DNA of 64,000 nucleotides. Origin: Methylocystis sp. ATCC 49242 (lineage in GTDB: Bacteria > Pseudomonadota > Alphaproteobacteria > Rhizobiales > Beijerinckiaceae). Numbering within the stretch: the first letter of the stretch is position 1; each line of letters opens with the position of its first letter. The DNA is taken from the NCBI RefSeq assembly GCF_000188155.2, contig NZ_KE124774.1, forward strand, positions 1,370,356 through 1,434,355. Reading direction: 5' to 3'. A program made the translations under genes and the position numbers. The notes below the pieces were generated by a model, which worked only from the letters and a program-made list of their open reading frames with translations, had not been told where the DNA came from and made no database searches. Of the stretch, positions 28,486-39,884 are shown in pieces.

Positions 28486-28568
28486 CAGTTAATTATTACT
28501 TCTCTCAGCTTTTCCGCCACCCGCTCCCAAGATGCCATATGGCTCGTTTGCCACGACGCCAGCCTTAA
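28485..28568 (-). pseudogene. glycosyltransferase, C-terminal remnant
   Basis: Only the last about 27 codons remain (LASWQTSHMASWERVAEKLR then EVIIN and stop). The SWERVAEKL pattern is usual at the end of GT4 glycosyltransferases. The stop shares a base with the polymerase ATG (TGATG). The 5' part was replaced by an IS-B copy and is not found on its far side. Confidence 0.65.
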
Positions 28569-29503
28569 GAGTCCGTCCCAGAAGTTAGTCAACAATTGCA
28601 GAGCTTTCGTAGCATGAGCCGAATCGACGCGAAACGCAGGAACACGAGCGCTGTGATATTGAGGTTTTCCCAATCCTTGGCCAGTCTTCTACAGCGGTTT
28701 AGCCAGGCGATTGATCTTTCGACGATCCAGCGCATGGGCAATTTCACGAAGCCCTTCGCCTGATCGGATCGTTTTATAATCTCGATTTTGAGACACGGTA
28801 GGATTTTGCCCGTTGCGTCGGCGAAGATCGGTCCCTGATAGGCGCTGTCAGCCAACAGCTTTTCAAGAAAGGGAAACCGCCCATGCAACGTCGAAAGCAG
28901 CAAGACGCCGCCGTCTCGGTCCTGAATGTCGGCGCCGTGAACGACGGCGCCCATCAACAAACCTTGCGTATCGACGAGTACGTGGCGTTTCTTGCCTTTG
29001 ATCTTTTTGCCGGCGTCATAGCCATGCGGATCAATGCGCGCCCCCCTTTTTCCGCGCTCTTCACGCTCTGACTATCGATGATCGCCGCGGTGGGGCTCGC
29101 CTCTCGTTCCGCTCGTTCGCGACACATGACGTAGAGCGCGTCGTGCATGCGATCCAGAACGCCGCACCAGGCCCAATCGCAAAAATAACGATACACTGTG
29201 CTCTTCGGGGGAAAATCCTTGGGAATGTACCGCCATTGGCATCCCGTGCTCAGCACATACATGATGGCGTTGAACACCGCCCGCATGTCCACTTCACGCT
29301 TGCGCCCGCCACGCTTGGCCGGAGGAATAAGCGGCGCCACATGCCCCCACTCCTCGTCCGTCACATCACTCGGATAACGTAACCTGTCGCGATTGTATTT
29401 CGCCCGGTTTGCCTTCGTCCACATCGACGGCCTCCTACGAATCAGACCGCCTCCCATCCATCACAACAGATTCATTCGATTCAACATCTTTCAGGACGGA
29501 CAC
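28569..29503 (-). mobile_element. IS-B copy 4 (935 bp)
   Basis: GAGTCCGTCC to GGACGGACAC, with TAA on both sides (28566-28568 and 29504-29506). The interrupted genes on the two sides lie on opposite strands and belong to different families, so despite matching flanks this junction is not a simple insertion into one gene. Confidence 0.9.
28589..29424 (-). CDS. IS5-family transposase, -1 frameshift (IS-B copy 4)
   Basis: Same two-frame gene as the other copies (29424 to 28954, then to 28589). Confidence 0.85.
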
Positions 29504-29506
29504 TAA

Positions 29507-29853
29507 GCCAAATCTCCGATGGTAAGATGGACGGCGAGCTATATCCGGTCGTCGGACTGCCGATCGACGCTATACTGAACCACATTATGGAGATGTATGA
29601 ATACAAAAATATTTATGTGAAGATCGACGTGGAAGGATTTGAACTAAATGTGCTTAATGGGATGATCAACGCTTTGAAGAGAAATATAATTAATGAATTG
29701 TTTGTTGAGATGGGGGCGTCGCGTACGCTTGGTGAGACTGACAAGAATAGCGGACATGAACAGATATACATAATTATGGAGTCGTTTAACTATAGACCGC
29801 TCTACCTAAGAGATGCTTCTGGCGTTTATGATCAGCATTTCATTCTACATTAG
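29507..29853 (+). pseudogene. FkbM-family methyltransferase, C-terminal fragment
   Basis: The frame is open from the IS-B edge and reads ISDGKMDGELYPVVGLPID, KNIYVKIDVEGFELNVLNGM and FVEMGAS. The KIDVEGFE motif with following LNG is the hallmark of FkbM SAM-dependent O-methyltransferases. The N-terminal SAM-binding half is missing at the IS junction. Such enzymes methylate sugars in capsule and EPS loci. Confidence 0.8.
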
Positions 29854-30644
29854 ATCGCGAGTTTCAAGAGTGCTTTCAATCCTGTTTATATGTAGCCGAA
29901 TTAACTCCTAGACGATTCTCCAGCGATTTGGAGATTGCTGTCGAGGTCGTGCTTGCAAGCAGATGATGCCTTCTCCCAGGAACTCAGATGAATATTTTGT
30001 TGATAGCAAACCCAACGGTGCCGGTGCCTCCCATTGGTTACGGCGGCGCTGAGCGGGTCTGCTATTTTGTTGCAGAGGGCCTACATCATCGTGGTCACGA
30101 TGTCACACTGCTGGCGGGCGAAGGTTCCAGCGGGCCTTGGCGTATTGTCACTTACTCATTTCCAAGGAAACAATCACTCTTCTATAGGGCGAAGTCAAAG
30201 TTGCATTTCCAATTTCAGAGCGCTTTGATTGCGCGGAAGCATGATGTTATCATTTCGTTTTCACGTCTGGATTATCTTTGGTTGTTAATGAGGATGAGGA
30301 AGCCAATTCTGCAAAGATGGGGTAATGATATCCCTGCTGAGGATGAATTTCTCGTTCCGAAGTGTGCCCATATACACCACATAAGTGTCAGTAACGCGCA
30401 GCGTCGGCACATTGATTGGGGTGTTTGGTCCACGGTTCCAAACGGTATACCATTGCATGCTTTTCCCTTCTCACGCGAAATCGGAACATATCTAGCTTTC
30501 CTTGGTCGCCTCCACCCAAGCAAAGGAGCTCATACAGCAATCAAGGTAGCAAAGCTTGCTGGGCTATCACTCAAAATAGCAGGAAATATACCCCCAGGAG
30601 ATGAGTGCCAGAGTTATTTCGACAGTCAAATAAAGCCTTATTTA

Positions 30645-31579
30645 GTGTCCGTCCTGAAAGATGTTGAATCGAATGAATCTGTTGTGATGGATGGGAGGCG
30701 GTCTGATTCGTAGGAGGCCGTCGATGTGGACGAAGGCAAACCGGGCGAAATACAATCGCGACAGGTTACGTTATCCGAGTGATGTGACGGACGAGGAGTG
30801 GGGGCATGTGGCGCCGCTTATTCCTCCGGCCAAGCGTGGCGGGCGCAAGCGTGAAGTGGACATGCGGGCGGTGTTCAACGCCATCATGTATGTGCTGAGC
30901 ACGGGATGCCAATGGCGGTACATTCCCAAGGATTTTCCCCCGAAGAGCACAGTGTATCGTTATTTTTGCGATTGGGCCTGGTGCGGCGTTCTGGATCGCA
31001 TGCACGACGCGCTCTACGTCATGTGTCGCGAACGAGCGGAACGAGAGGCGAGCCCCACCGCGGCGATCATCGATAGTCAGAGCGTGAAGAGCGCGGAAAA
31101 AGGGGGGCGCGCATTGATCCGCATGGCTATGACGCCGGCAAAAAGATCAAAGGCAAGAAACGCCACGTACTCGTCGATACGCAAGGTTTGTTGATGGGCG
31201 CCGTCGTTCACGGCGCCGACATTCAGGACCGAGACGGCGGCGTCTTGCTGCTTTCGACGTTGCATGGGCGGTTTCCCTTTCTTGAAAAGCTGTTGGCTGA
31301 CAGCGCCTATCAGGGACCGATCTTCGCCGACGCAACGGGCAAAATCCTACCGTGTCTCAAAATCGAGATTATAAAACGATCCGATCAGGCGAAGGGCTTC
31401 GTGAAATTGCCCATGCGCTGGATCGTCGAAAGATCAATCGCCTGGCTAAACCGCTGTAGAAGACTGGCCAAGGATTGGGAAAACCTCAATATCACAGCGC
31501 TCGTGTTCCTGCGTTTCGCGTCGATTCGGCTCATGCTACGAAAGCTCTGCAATTGTTGACTAACTTCTGGGACGGACTC
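30645..31579 (+). mobile_element. IS-B copy 5 (935 bp), inside a glycosyltransferase gene
   Basis: GTGTCCGTCC (30645) to GGACGGACTC (31579), with TTA duplications at 30642-30644 and 31580-31582. A clean single insertion. Confidence 0.93.
30724..31559 (+). CDS. IS5-family transposase, -1 frameshift (IS-B copy 5)
   Basis: Same two-frame gene as the other copies (to 31194, then to 31559). Confidence 0.85.
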
Positions 31580-32044
31580 TTAGGAAGTGGCGTGGAATGG
31601 CTGGGGGAAGTTAATCATTCTCAAAAGTGCGTGCTTCTATCCGGAGCACGCGCGCTTTTATTTCCGATCGAGTGGGAGGAGCCCTTTGGAAATGTTATGG
31701 TAGAGGCGATGGCTTGCGGTACCCCTGTTATAGCGCTGAAGCGGGGCTCAGTATCAGAAATGATTAAACACGGTGAAAATGGCTTTATATGTGACTCCGT
31801 CGACGAAATGGTTGCGGCAACATTTCTGGTTAACAATAAAATTAGGTTTTTAGCACGTAATTACGCAGAGGTACATTTCTCTCAGGAAACTATGATCTCT
31901 TCATACGAAAGGCTTGCGTTTCAAATGCAGCACGTCCATCGAAGCTAATTCTATTTGTGTAGTTTCTGATCAGTTTGTTCCAAGAAAACCCTGATGGGCG
32001 ACCGTCACGCTCGGGTTTGCCTTTGGCCTTCGAGCAGCTTCTTC

Positions 32045-32144
32045 TCAGGCCAGCAGTGGCGAGGAAGTTTCCGCTTTCGATTGGCGTGAACTCATTGGGT
32101 AGAGTGCCGATCCTGTTCCACAAGGCATCAACATTGCACTCGGC
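32045..32144 (-). pseudogene. IS630-type transposase C-terminal remnant
   Basis: Reads ECNVDALWNRIGTLPNEFTP then IESGNFLATAGL, matching the usual C-terminal end of IS630 transposases (ALW..IG...FTP.E..NFL..AG). The rest of 31949-32300 shows no gene. Confidence 0.6.
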
Positions 32145-32307
32145 GACCTGGCGCAGAGGCGCCATTATTTTGGATCGTGCTTTTGCTATTTTGGCTATCC
32201 AGCTCCGCCGCTACCCTCTCAACATCAAGATCGCATTCTAGAACGTAGTTTGAAGACATCGTAATTGTCTATGATTTTTGCGGTAGCCAAAAAAATTGGG
32301 AGAGACG

Positions 32308-33495
32308 ATGAGTTATTCTAGAGAATATTTTGTTGGATTTGCTGGGGCGAGAGATAATTACGAAGTTCCTGCTGCATTAGCTCAGCAAGGAACGCTATCT
32401 GCGCTTGTTACAGATTTATACTTACCAAAAATAATTGCAGGCGCACTCCACAGCTCCGGGATAATCAAATCATCTGCTCCTAGATACACTAGATATATTG
32501 AGCTTCATCAAGTTATACAAGTGCCGTCGGCGTTCATGGCTGATCGGTACAATATGCGAAAAGCAATAAGCGGTCAATCAATAATAGCGAATAAAATAAA
32601 AAGTATTCACTTGAGACTACCTGATCGCGGCTTGTTTTTATACGCTGGATACGCATATGAAGCGTTTAAGTCCGCATCAACGGTGCCGAAAATACTATTT
32701 CAATATCATCCTTATAGAGAATTTGAGCGTAACATTCTTAGAGAAGATGCAAAGAAGTGGCCCGAGCTATCGAAGCTTGTCGACAGCTATAATACTCTCC
32801 CTGAGGACAGTAGAAACATCAGAGAGATCGAATTAGCAGATATTATTGTCTGTGCAAGCGAATTCACTGCCACATCATTGCGGGGAATAGTTCAAGGTAG
32901 TAAGCCGATTTTTGTGGTGCCTTACGGGGCGAATAATATATTTGAGCAAAAACGGGCCCGGCTTCAGATGCCGCATGCCGTGAAGCGGTTTCTATTTGTC
33001 GGCACGGGGTTGCACAGGAAGGGCTTGCATATATTACTACGATCTTGGTCTCTGAATCGTCCACCAAACTCAAGACTAACGCTGGTAGTTCGCAACGTGG
33101 AATTTGATATCACTAGCTTCATCGAAGATATTCGGGGGGATGTCGACATTGTTAGTAACATTAGTCGGGAGCAGCTTTCGCAGATGTATTTATCACATGA
33201 CGTTTTTGTTCTACCTTCTTTAGTGGAAGGATTTGGGCACGTTATATTGGAGGCGCTTTCTGCGGGGTGCTATGTGATCAGCACCGAAAACTCCTGCTTG
33301 CCTACCCTAAAACTGCCGTCATTCGCATGCGCTGCTGTTCCGGCGAGTGACGTAAATGCGCTTTCGATGGCTATGAATGACGCCGCAAAAATGGAACTGC
33401 AAAGCACACGCGAATCGATCGCAAGAGTGGCCGTTGATTTCACATGGGATAATTTCCGTCGGACTATTATAAGCATAGCCGATTCATTTGGTTGA
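32308..33495 (+). CDS. GT4-type glycosyltransferase
   Basis: 395 residues from the ATG at 32308, which has GGGAGAG just upstream. The C-terminal half has the GT-B donor-binding pattern RFLFVGTGLHRKGLHILLRSW, SREQLSQMYLSHDVFVLPSL and VEGFGHVILEALSAGCYVIS. The N-terminal acceptor domain includes ILFQYHPYREFERNIL and IIVCASEFTATSLRG. It is apparently intact and AT-rich, with an IS630 remnant upstream and an IS701 remnant downstream. It probably acts on the polysaccharide repeat unit; the sugar is not predictable. Confidence 0.85.
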   Translation: MSYSREYFVGFAGARDNYEVPAALAQQGTLSALVTDLYLPKIIAGALHSSGIIKSSAPRYTRYIELHQVIQVPSAFMADRYNMRKAISGQSIIANKIKSIHLRLPDRGLFLYAGYAYEAFKSASTVPKILFQYHPYREFERNILREDAKKWPELSKLVDSYNTLPEDSRNIREIELADIIVCASEFTATSLRGIVQGSKPIFVVPYGANNIFEQKRARLQMPHAVKRFLFVGTGLHRKGLHILLRSWSLNRPPNSRLTLVVRNVEFDITSFIEDIRGDVDIVSNISREQLSQMYLSHDVFVLPSLVEGFGHVILEALSAGCYVISTENSCLPTLKLPSFACAAVPASDVNALSMAMNDAAKMELQSTRESIARVAVDFTWDNFRRTIISIADSFG

Positions 33496-33705
33496 TCTCT
33501 GAGCTTGACGGGTTTGTGATCTCTGACTCGAAAACGCGCATCCATGTCCTGTTTCGCCGTGAAGGATGACGGGTTAAGGCCAAGCGCGATTCGCGATTGT
33601 ATCGTGAAATAGGCCTGCAAAATGGCTCAACAAATCGCCGAAACTGGGATTCCCTCGGATCATTTTGCGTGATTCATGGGTGGTCGGCGTTTTGGAGGGC
33701 CGACC

Positions 33706-34085
33706 ATGGAGGAGAGCTGGAAGTCCGATCTCGAGCAGTGGCTAGCGCCTTTTATCGGCGCGCTTCGACACAAGACGCGGGCGCGGATGTGCCCGGCCTA
33801 TGTCGCGGGGCTGATCGGCCCGGGGGATCGCAAGAGCGTCCAGCCTATGGCGGCGCGCGACGGCGACGTTGGTTACGACCAGCTTCATCACTTCATCGCC
33901 AGCGGCGTGTGGGACGCCGCGCCGCTGGAAATGGCTCTCCTTGTCGAAGCGGACAAGATGGTTGGCGGCGCCGACGCCTGGCTGATCGTCGACGACACGG
34001 CCTTGCCAAAGAAGGGCGCGCACTCGGTCGGCGTCGCGCCGCAATACGCCTCGTCTCTTGGAAAGACCGCCACTTGCCAGTCAGC
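33706..34085 (+). pseudogene. IS701-family transposase, N-terminal fragment
   Basis: MEESWKSDLEQWLAPFIGAL, ARMCPAYVAGLIGPGDRKSV, YDQLHHFIASGVWD and WLIVDDTALPKKGAHSVGV match the DDE_5/IS701 N-terminus, including the first catalytic Asp region. It ends near APQYASSLGK. Confidence 0.85.
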
Positions 34086-34222
34086 TTCTTCCAGATTGAG
34101 ATTGTCCAATTTAGAACAAAGGAAGGAAAGCTTTATCTTTTCGCGCGATCGAAGGCGCCGAGAAGTGTAGTTCATTAAAGAGTTGCAATGGTAGTCTTGA
34201 CGTATCAAAGACAGGATTCAAT

Positions 34223-35560
34223 ATGAACTGGGTCAGCTCAATTACACGCAGTGAAGTAATTCATACAACACTGAGGTGGCTAGGCACAGTTGCATCTGGG
34301 ATTTTGTCTAGTGCGGCCGGTATGATTACTGGTATTATGATCGCTCGCGCGCTAGGCCCTGAGGGCCGTGGGGAGTTAGCGCACCTGATGTTTTGGCCCG
34401 GTCTCATTCAGGCAATAGCCACGCTCGGGCTTCCATCGGCGATTCTTGCAGAGGCAGCGCATGGCAACAAAAACAGAAAAGACCTAGTTTCAAAAGTATT
34501 AATGTCAACAGCCATAGTTTCCTGTCTTGATGTCGTCTTGTCGACGGCATTCTTTATGATTTTGATGAAATTTGACGAAAGATATTTAGTATCATTGGTA
34601 TATACGGCCATTATATTGCCGGCACACCTGCTTAGCCAAAACCTTTTGTCAGTCACTAATGGGTATGGAGAAATAAAAACATTGAATATTTACAGGATTG
34701 CGCCGCATGTAACGATTCTTGTGTGCAGTATCTTTCTTTTTTTGTTTGGAATTCTAAATATTACAACGATTATGTCAACTTATGTAATCGGAACTTGGGC
34801 TGTAGCGATAATCAGGTACGCGCAAGACTTCGATACAAATTTTACAAGCAGCCTACCTGGCTCAATAAATTTAATTAGAAATGGAATGTTCCTTCATTTG
34901 GCGGGCATAATTAATATTTTCAGAGACCAATTCGATAAATTTATAGCGGTTACATTGCTTCCTTTCGATCAGATAGGCATATATTTTGTTGCAGTTACAT
35001 TGGCAACCGCGCCAATTACAGTAACGATCGGATCGTTATCATCTATTATTGCACCTGCAATAGGCACAAATGAAACGTATCCAGATAAAATTGAGTGTTT
35101 TTGCCGATATTCAAGGGTTTCCCTCCTCTTCGGACTGGTCATATCGTGTGCATTTGTGTTTATTCTTCCAATAATTGTGCATATTATTTTAGGTGAAAAT
35201 TATGAATCCGCAATTTCAGTTTCTCAAATACTAGGAATTTCTGCTGTGGCAGCTTGTATTAGAGGTGTAATGAACACGGGATTAATTGTGTTGAAAGATT
35301 GGCGGCTCCAATCATCCAACGAAGCTTTAGCATTCATCGCTTTGGCTCCGGCGCCTTTGTTCGCATATTATTACGGGTCAATGGGTCTAGCAATGGTGAC
35401 GCTATTTTCAGCCCTCGTCTCGCTTATTTTCTGCATTAGCCAAATAACTAAGAAATTTAATATTCCCGTACATATGCTAATTGGGAGTGCGCAAGTTTTC
35501 AAAAATGACTTCTCTCCTTTTATCTCGATACTAAGGGGCTCTAGGATCAGGAACTATTAA
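34223..35560 (+). CDS. Wzx-type polysaccharide flippase
   Basis: 445 residues with about twelve to fourteen membrane segments. It begins WLGTVASGILSSAAGMITGI then MIARALGPEGRGELAHLMF, the typical N-terminal GPxGRGxLA pattern of the PST/Wzx (MATE-like) flippases that move undecaprenyl-linked repeat units across the inner membrane. It is strongly AT-rich compared with the core EPS genes, like the neighbouring glycosyltransferases, which suggests acquisition by transfer. It is apparently intact and is the only flippase in the window. Confidence 0.88.
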   Translation: MNWVSSITRSEVIHTTLRWLGTVASGILSSAAGMITGIMIARALGPEGRGELAHLMFWPGLIQAIATLGLPSAILAEAAHGNKNRKDLVSKVLMSTAIVSCLDVVLSTAFFMILMKFDERYLVSLVYTAIILPAHLLSQNLLSVTNGYGEIKTLNIYRIAPHVTILVCSIFLFLFGILNITTIMSTYVIGTWAVAIIRYAQDFDTNFTSSLPGSINLIRNGMFLHLAGIINIFRDQFDKFIAVTLLPFDQIGIYFVAVTLATAPITVTIGSLSSIIAPAIGTNETYPDKIECFCRYSRVSLLFGLVISCAFVFILPIIVHIILGENYESAISVSQILGISAVAACIRGVMNTGLIVLKDWRLQSSNEALAFIALAPAPLFAYYYGSMGLAMVTLFSALVSLIFCISQITKKFNIPVHMLIGSAQVFKNDFSPFISILRGSRIRNY

Positions 35561-35841
35561 AATCTAATTCAGTGCGAGGATTCGAATGCCTTCGGACGCG
35601 GAGATGTGAATATGTGATGCTACCATGGCTCGAGGGTGTCGAGGGTTAAGCCGGGCTTCCCATCCGCGACGCGCCGCATATCTCGGTTCTGGCCGCTCCG
35701 GCGATCGCCTTCTGCGACACGGTCGTCGGATTTCTGGGCTTCAATAGGGATGGTCTTATTCCGGCGACATACTCTGTGCCCTCTTCTTTCCGCAAGTCGG
35801 AAGGGTCTCTATGGGCTAGGTGGTTGATCCCGGGTAATTCC

Positions 35842-35922
35842 AAGCGGTATGGCGTCAACCCGAAGACCATCGCCAAGTGGAAGAAGTGGGCCTCGGTTTG
35901 CGACGAGCGCACGGGCCCGTAG
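35842..35922 (+). pseudogene. IS481-type transposase N-terminal remnant
   Basis: KRYGVNPKTIAKWKKWASVC followed by DERTGP matches the helix-turn-helix at the start of IS481/IS3-like integrases. The region 35561-36039 has no other gene. Confidence 0.6.
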
Positions 35923-36042
35923 AAACAGAGATCAATGCGATTCTTACGGTCGAGGGGGAGGCGATCATCGTCGCCTTCCGCCGTCACACGCGGTTGGCGA
36001 AGATAAACTCGACATATTCGTCGCTATCAACCGAACGTCTAA

Positions 36043-36977
36043 GTGTCCGTCCTGAAAGATGTTGAATCGAATGAATCTGTTGTGATGGATGGGAGGCGGT
36101 CTGATTCGTAGGAGGCCGTCGATGTGGACGAAGGCAAACCGGGCGAAATACAATCGCGACAGGTTACGTTATCCGAGTGATGTGACGGACGAGGAGTGGG
36201 GGCATGTGGCGCCGCTTATTCCTCCGGCCAAGCGTGGCGGGCGCAAGCGTGAAGTGGACATGCGGGCGGTGTTCAACGCCATCATGTATGTGCTGAGCAC
36301 GGGATGCCAATGGCGGTACATTCCCAAGGATTTTCCCCCGAAGAGCACAGTGTATCGTTATTTTTGCGATTGGGCCTGGTGCGGCGTTCTGGATCGCATG
36401 CACGACGCGCTCTACGTCATGTGTCGCGAACGAGCGGAACGAGAGGCGAGCCCCACCGCGGCGATCATCGATAGTCAGAGCGTGAAGAGCGCGGAAAAAG
36501 GGGGGCGCGCATTGATCCGCATGGCTATGACGCCGGCAAAAAGATCAAAGGCAAGAAACGCCACGTACTCGTCGATACGCAAGGTTTGTTGATGGGCGCC
36601 GTCGTTCACGGCGCCGACATTCAGGACCGAGACGGCGGCGTCTTGCTGCTTTCGACGTTGCATGGGCGGTTTCCCTTTCTTGAAAAGCTGTTGGCTGACA
36701 GCGCCTATCAGGGACCGATCTTCGCCGACGCAACGGGCAAAATCCTACCGTGTCTCAAAATCGAGATTATAAAACGATCCGATCAGGCGAAGGGCTTCGT
36801 GAAATTGCCCATGCGCTGGATCGTCGAAAGATCAATCGCCTGGCTAAACCGCTGTAGAAGACTGGCCAAGGATTGGGAAAACCTCAATATCACAGCGCTC
36901 GTGTTCCTGCGTTTCGCGTCGATTCGGCTCATGCTACGAAAGCTCTGCAATTGTTGACTAACTTCTGGGACGGACTC
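36043..36977 (+). mobile_element. IS-B copy 6 (935 bp)
   Basis: GTGTCCGTCC to GGACGGACTC, with TAA duplications at 36040-36042 and 36978-36980. It is inserted in IS-remnant DNA. Confidence 0.92.
36122..36957 (+). CDS. IS5-family transposase, -1 frameshift (IS-B copy 6)
   Basis: Same two-frame gene as the other copies (to 36592, then to 36957). Confidence 0.85.
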
Positions 36978-37719
36978 TAAGTTTCGCTCTGGTGAGCGGC
37001 ACCAGAGCCACGACGCGGCAGGAATGTCGAAGGAGCCCTTTCGTTCAATCTTCGGGAACGCGTGGTGCCCAGTGCCTCTTGCGACATGTCTCGGCGGCAG
37101 ACGGCGGAGCACTGCGGCGCTTCCCCGGTGAGCGCGATCCGCTAGTGTCAACGGCAGAAGGCGACCGGCAATCCCGCCTCCGATAAGCGCGGCGGAGAAT
37201 GCCGGTCGGCGCGGAACGACGCGTGCGGGAGCCAGCCCGGAAGAACAGGCGCGCCCCGAGAGGCCAAACATTACGCACCGGCGTTCCCGCACCGATCATG
37301 AAGAACGACGACCTTCGGCGACGATGGTTCTCGGCTGCCTGATCAACGGCGTCTAGTTTCAGGTCTGTGTCGATCACGTTCTGGTTCCGACGCTCTCTCC
37401 GGGCGACGTCGTCGTGATGGACATGTATGGACGTATATGGACCCCGCCCGATTGCAACGGCTTTGACAGTTCCGACTTTCGGTCACAACTGCTGACGTAT
37501 ATCCGGCTTCATGATGCGGCCGAAAAAGTTCTTGCCGCGAGCCTCGATGGATTTTCGCGCGCTTCCACCTCAATGCCCCCAAGGCATTGGCTCTCGCCAT
37601 GCCGGTCCACACATCAGGTTCGGGAATCGACGGAGTGACCGTTTCGCCATCACTGCCAATCGTTGCAATTGCTGGTGGGAATCTCGTTGGTTGTCTGTTT
37701 CCCGGATGCTTAGCTGCGG
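36978..37719. other. IS-remnant DNA without intact gene
   Basis: The only readable piece is 37323-37423 on the plus strand, which carries VDHVLVPTLSPGDVVVMD, an IS630 transposase catalytic block with an in-frame stop just upstream. The rest gives only Arg-rich shadow frames. Confidence 0.5.
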
Positions 37720-38751
37720 TTAGGCCGAGCTGACGGTTAGACGCTGATCGTAGCTCATGCCGCTGGCGAGCAAGCTCCATGCGATCCGCGCGTTCTTGTT
37801 GGCGAGCGCGACGGCGACGACATTTGGATGATGGCGTTCGCGCGCTTTGAGCAGCCAAAGGCTTCTCGGATCCTGCTTCCCTCGTATCCGGCCCAAGGCG
37901 GCGCGTGCGCCGTGGATAAGCAAGGTACGAAGATATCGGTCGCCGCGTTTGCTGATGCCGAGCAGCCGCGATCGGCCGCCACTCGATCGTTGTCTCGGGA
38001 CAAGTCCGATCCATGCCGCGAACTGCCGTCCATTCTTGAAGCATTTTGCATCGCCAGCCGCTGCGACCAGCGCTGTCGCAGTAATAGGTCCAATTCCTTC
38101 GACCATGCCGAGGCGCTGACATGCTGCGCTTGTTCGATACAATTCCCGGATTTTGCGATCGTAAATTGCGACCCGCCTATCAAGGTCGATCAATTCCTCC
38201 CGCAATTCGCCGATCAACTCCCGAACAATGCTGTTCAGACCGTTGCTTTCCTCGTCGACGATCCGCGGCAAAGCGCGCCGAAGATTGCCGATGGTCTGCG
38301 CAATAACGACGCCGTGCTCGCCGAGTAGGCCGCGGATCTGGTTCACAAGTCTAACCCTATTGGCGACTAGACGACTGCGAATCCGATGAATAGCCTGGAT
38401 CGCCAGCTGTTCGGCGGATTTGACCGGAACGAACCGCATGTTCGGACGGCCGACTGCTTCACAGATCGCCTCGGCGTCATTCCGATCATTCTTGTTGGAT
38501 TTTACGTATGGCGTGACGAACTGCGGGCTGATCAATCGAACGTCATGCCCAAGCTCGGAGAACGTCTTGGCCCAATAATGCGCGCCGTTCGAGGCTTCCA
38601 TTCCAACAATGCAGGGCGGAAGATTCGCGAAGAAGAGCGCAACGGCCGGGCGGCGTAAAGTCTTACGCAAAACGACTTTGCCGCGTTCGTCAACACCGTG
38701 AAGATGGAAAACATATTTCGCGAGATCGAGGCCGATACGGACGATGTGCAT
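37720..38751 (-). CDS. IS110-family transposase, intact
   Basis: Starting at the ATG at 38751, preceded by AGGAGA, gives 343 residues. The N-terminal RuvC-like DEDD domain reads IVRIGLDLAKYVFHLHGVD, CIVGMEASNGAHYWAKTFSE and NKNDRNDAEAICEAVGRPNM. The C-terminal Transposase_20 region reads VEGIGPITATALVAAAGD, FAAWIGLVPRQRSSGGR and ISKRGDRYLRTLLIHGARA with the catalytic Ser area. Elements of this family have no terminal inverted repeats and use a structured non-coding (bridge) RNA from an end region. The boundaries here could not be fixed by eye. Confidence 0.88.
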   Translation of the reverse strand: MHIVRIGLDLAKYVFHLHGVDERGKVVLRKTLRRPAVALFFANLPPCIVGMEASNGAHYWAKTFSELGHDVRLISPQFVTPYVKSNKNDRNDAEAICEAVGRPNMRFVPVKSAEQLAIQAIHRIRSRLVANRVRLVNQIRGLLGEHGVVIAQTIGNLRRALPRIVDEESNGLNSIVRELIGELREELIDLDRRVAIYDRKIRELYRTSAACQRLGMVEGIGPITATALVAAAGDAKCFKNGRQFAAWIGLVPRQRSSGGRSRLLGISKRGDRYLRTLLIHGARAALGRIRGKQDPRSLWLLKARERHHPNVVAVALANKNARIAWSLLASGMSYDQRLTVSSA

Positions 38752-38929
38752 GGTCGTCTCCTGCTCTGCGAGTGACAGTTCGACATCCCAGCCTAGGCCA
38801 AGGGCGGGGTCCATACCATTGCCCCCGCCGGAGCAAGAAGAATCTTTCGACTGGCGCAGCACATAGTCGGGGGCTGACATGTATCCGGCCTCTGATGCGG
38901 CCTGACCAGCGACGAGCGCGCGCGGCTGT

Positions 38930-39770
<841 letters not shown>

Positions 39771-39884
39771 AATCGCTGCCGTTTCTGGCAGGCGATTGCT
39801 CGGGGGCGGCCCAGTGAGGTGCCTGCCGCGGAGGCCGGCGTTTCGGCGCCGCTCGGGCCGCGCTGGTTTCGGAGTTCCGGAGGA

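Larger units (their letters stand above)
29988..31948 (+). pseudogene. GT4-type glycosyltransferase split by IS-B
   Basis: The first part (29988-30644) reads MNILLIANPTVPVPPIGYGG, AERVCYFVAEGLHHRGHDVT and YLAFLGRLHPSKGAHTAIKV. The second (31580-31948) reads GEVNHSQKCVLLSGARALLF, PIEWEEPFGNVMVEAMACGTP and ends at 31948. Deleting IS-B and one TTA rejoins the frame exactly as ...KPYL-GSGVEWLGEV..., giving a full-length enzyme of about 340 residues with the EPFGxVxVEAMACGTPV donor-site motif. The allele is therefore broken only by a recent insertion. Short readable tails run from each half into the IS. Confidence 0.88.
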
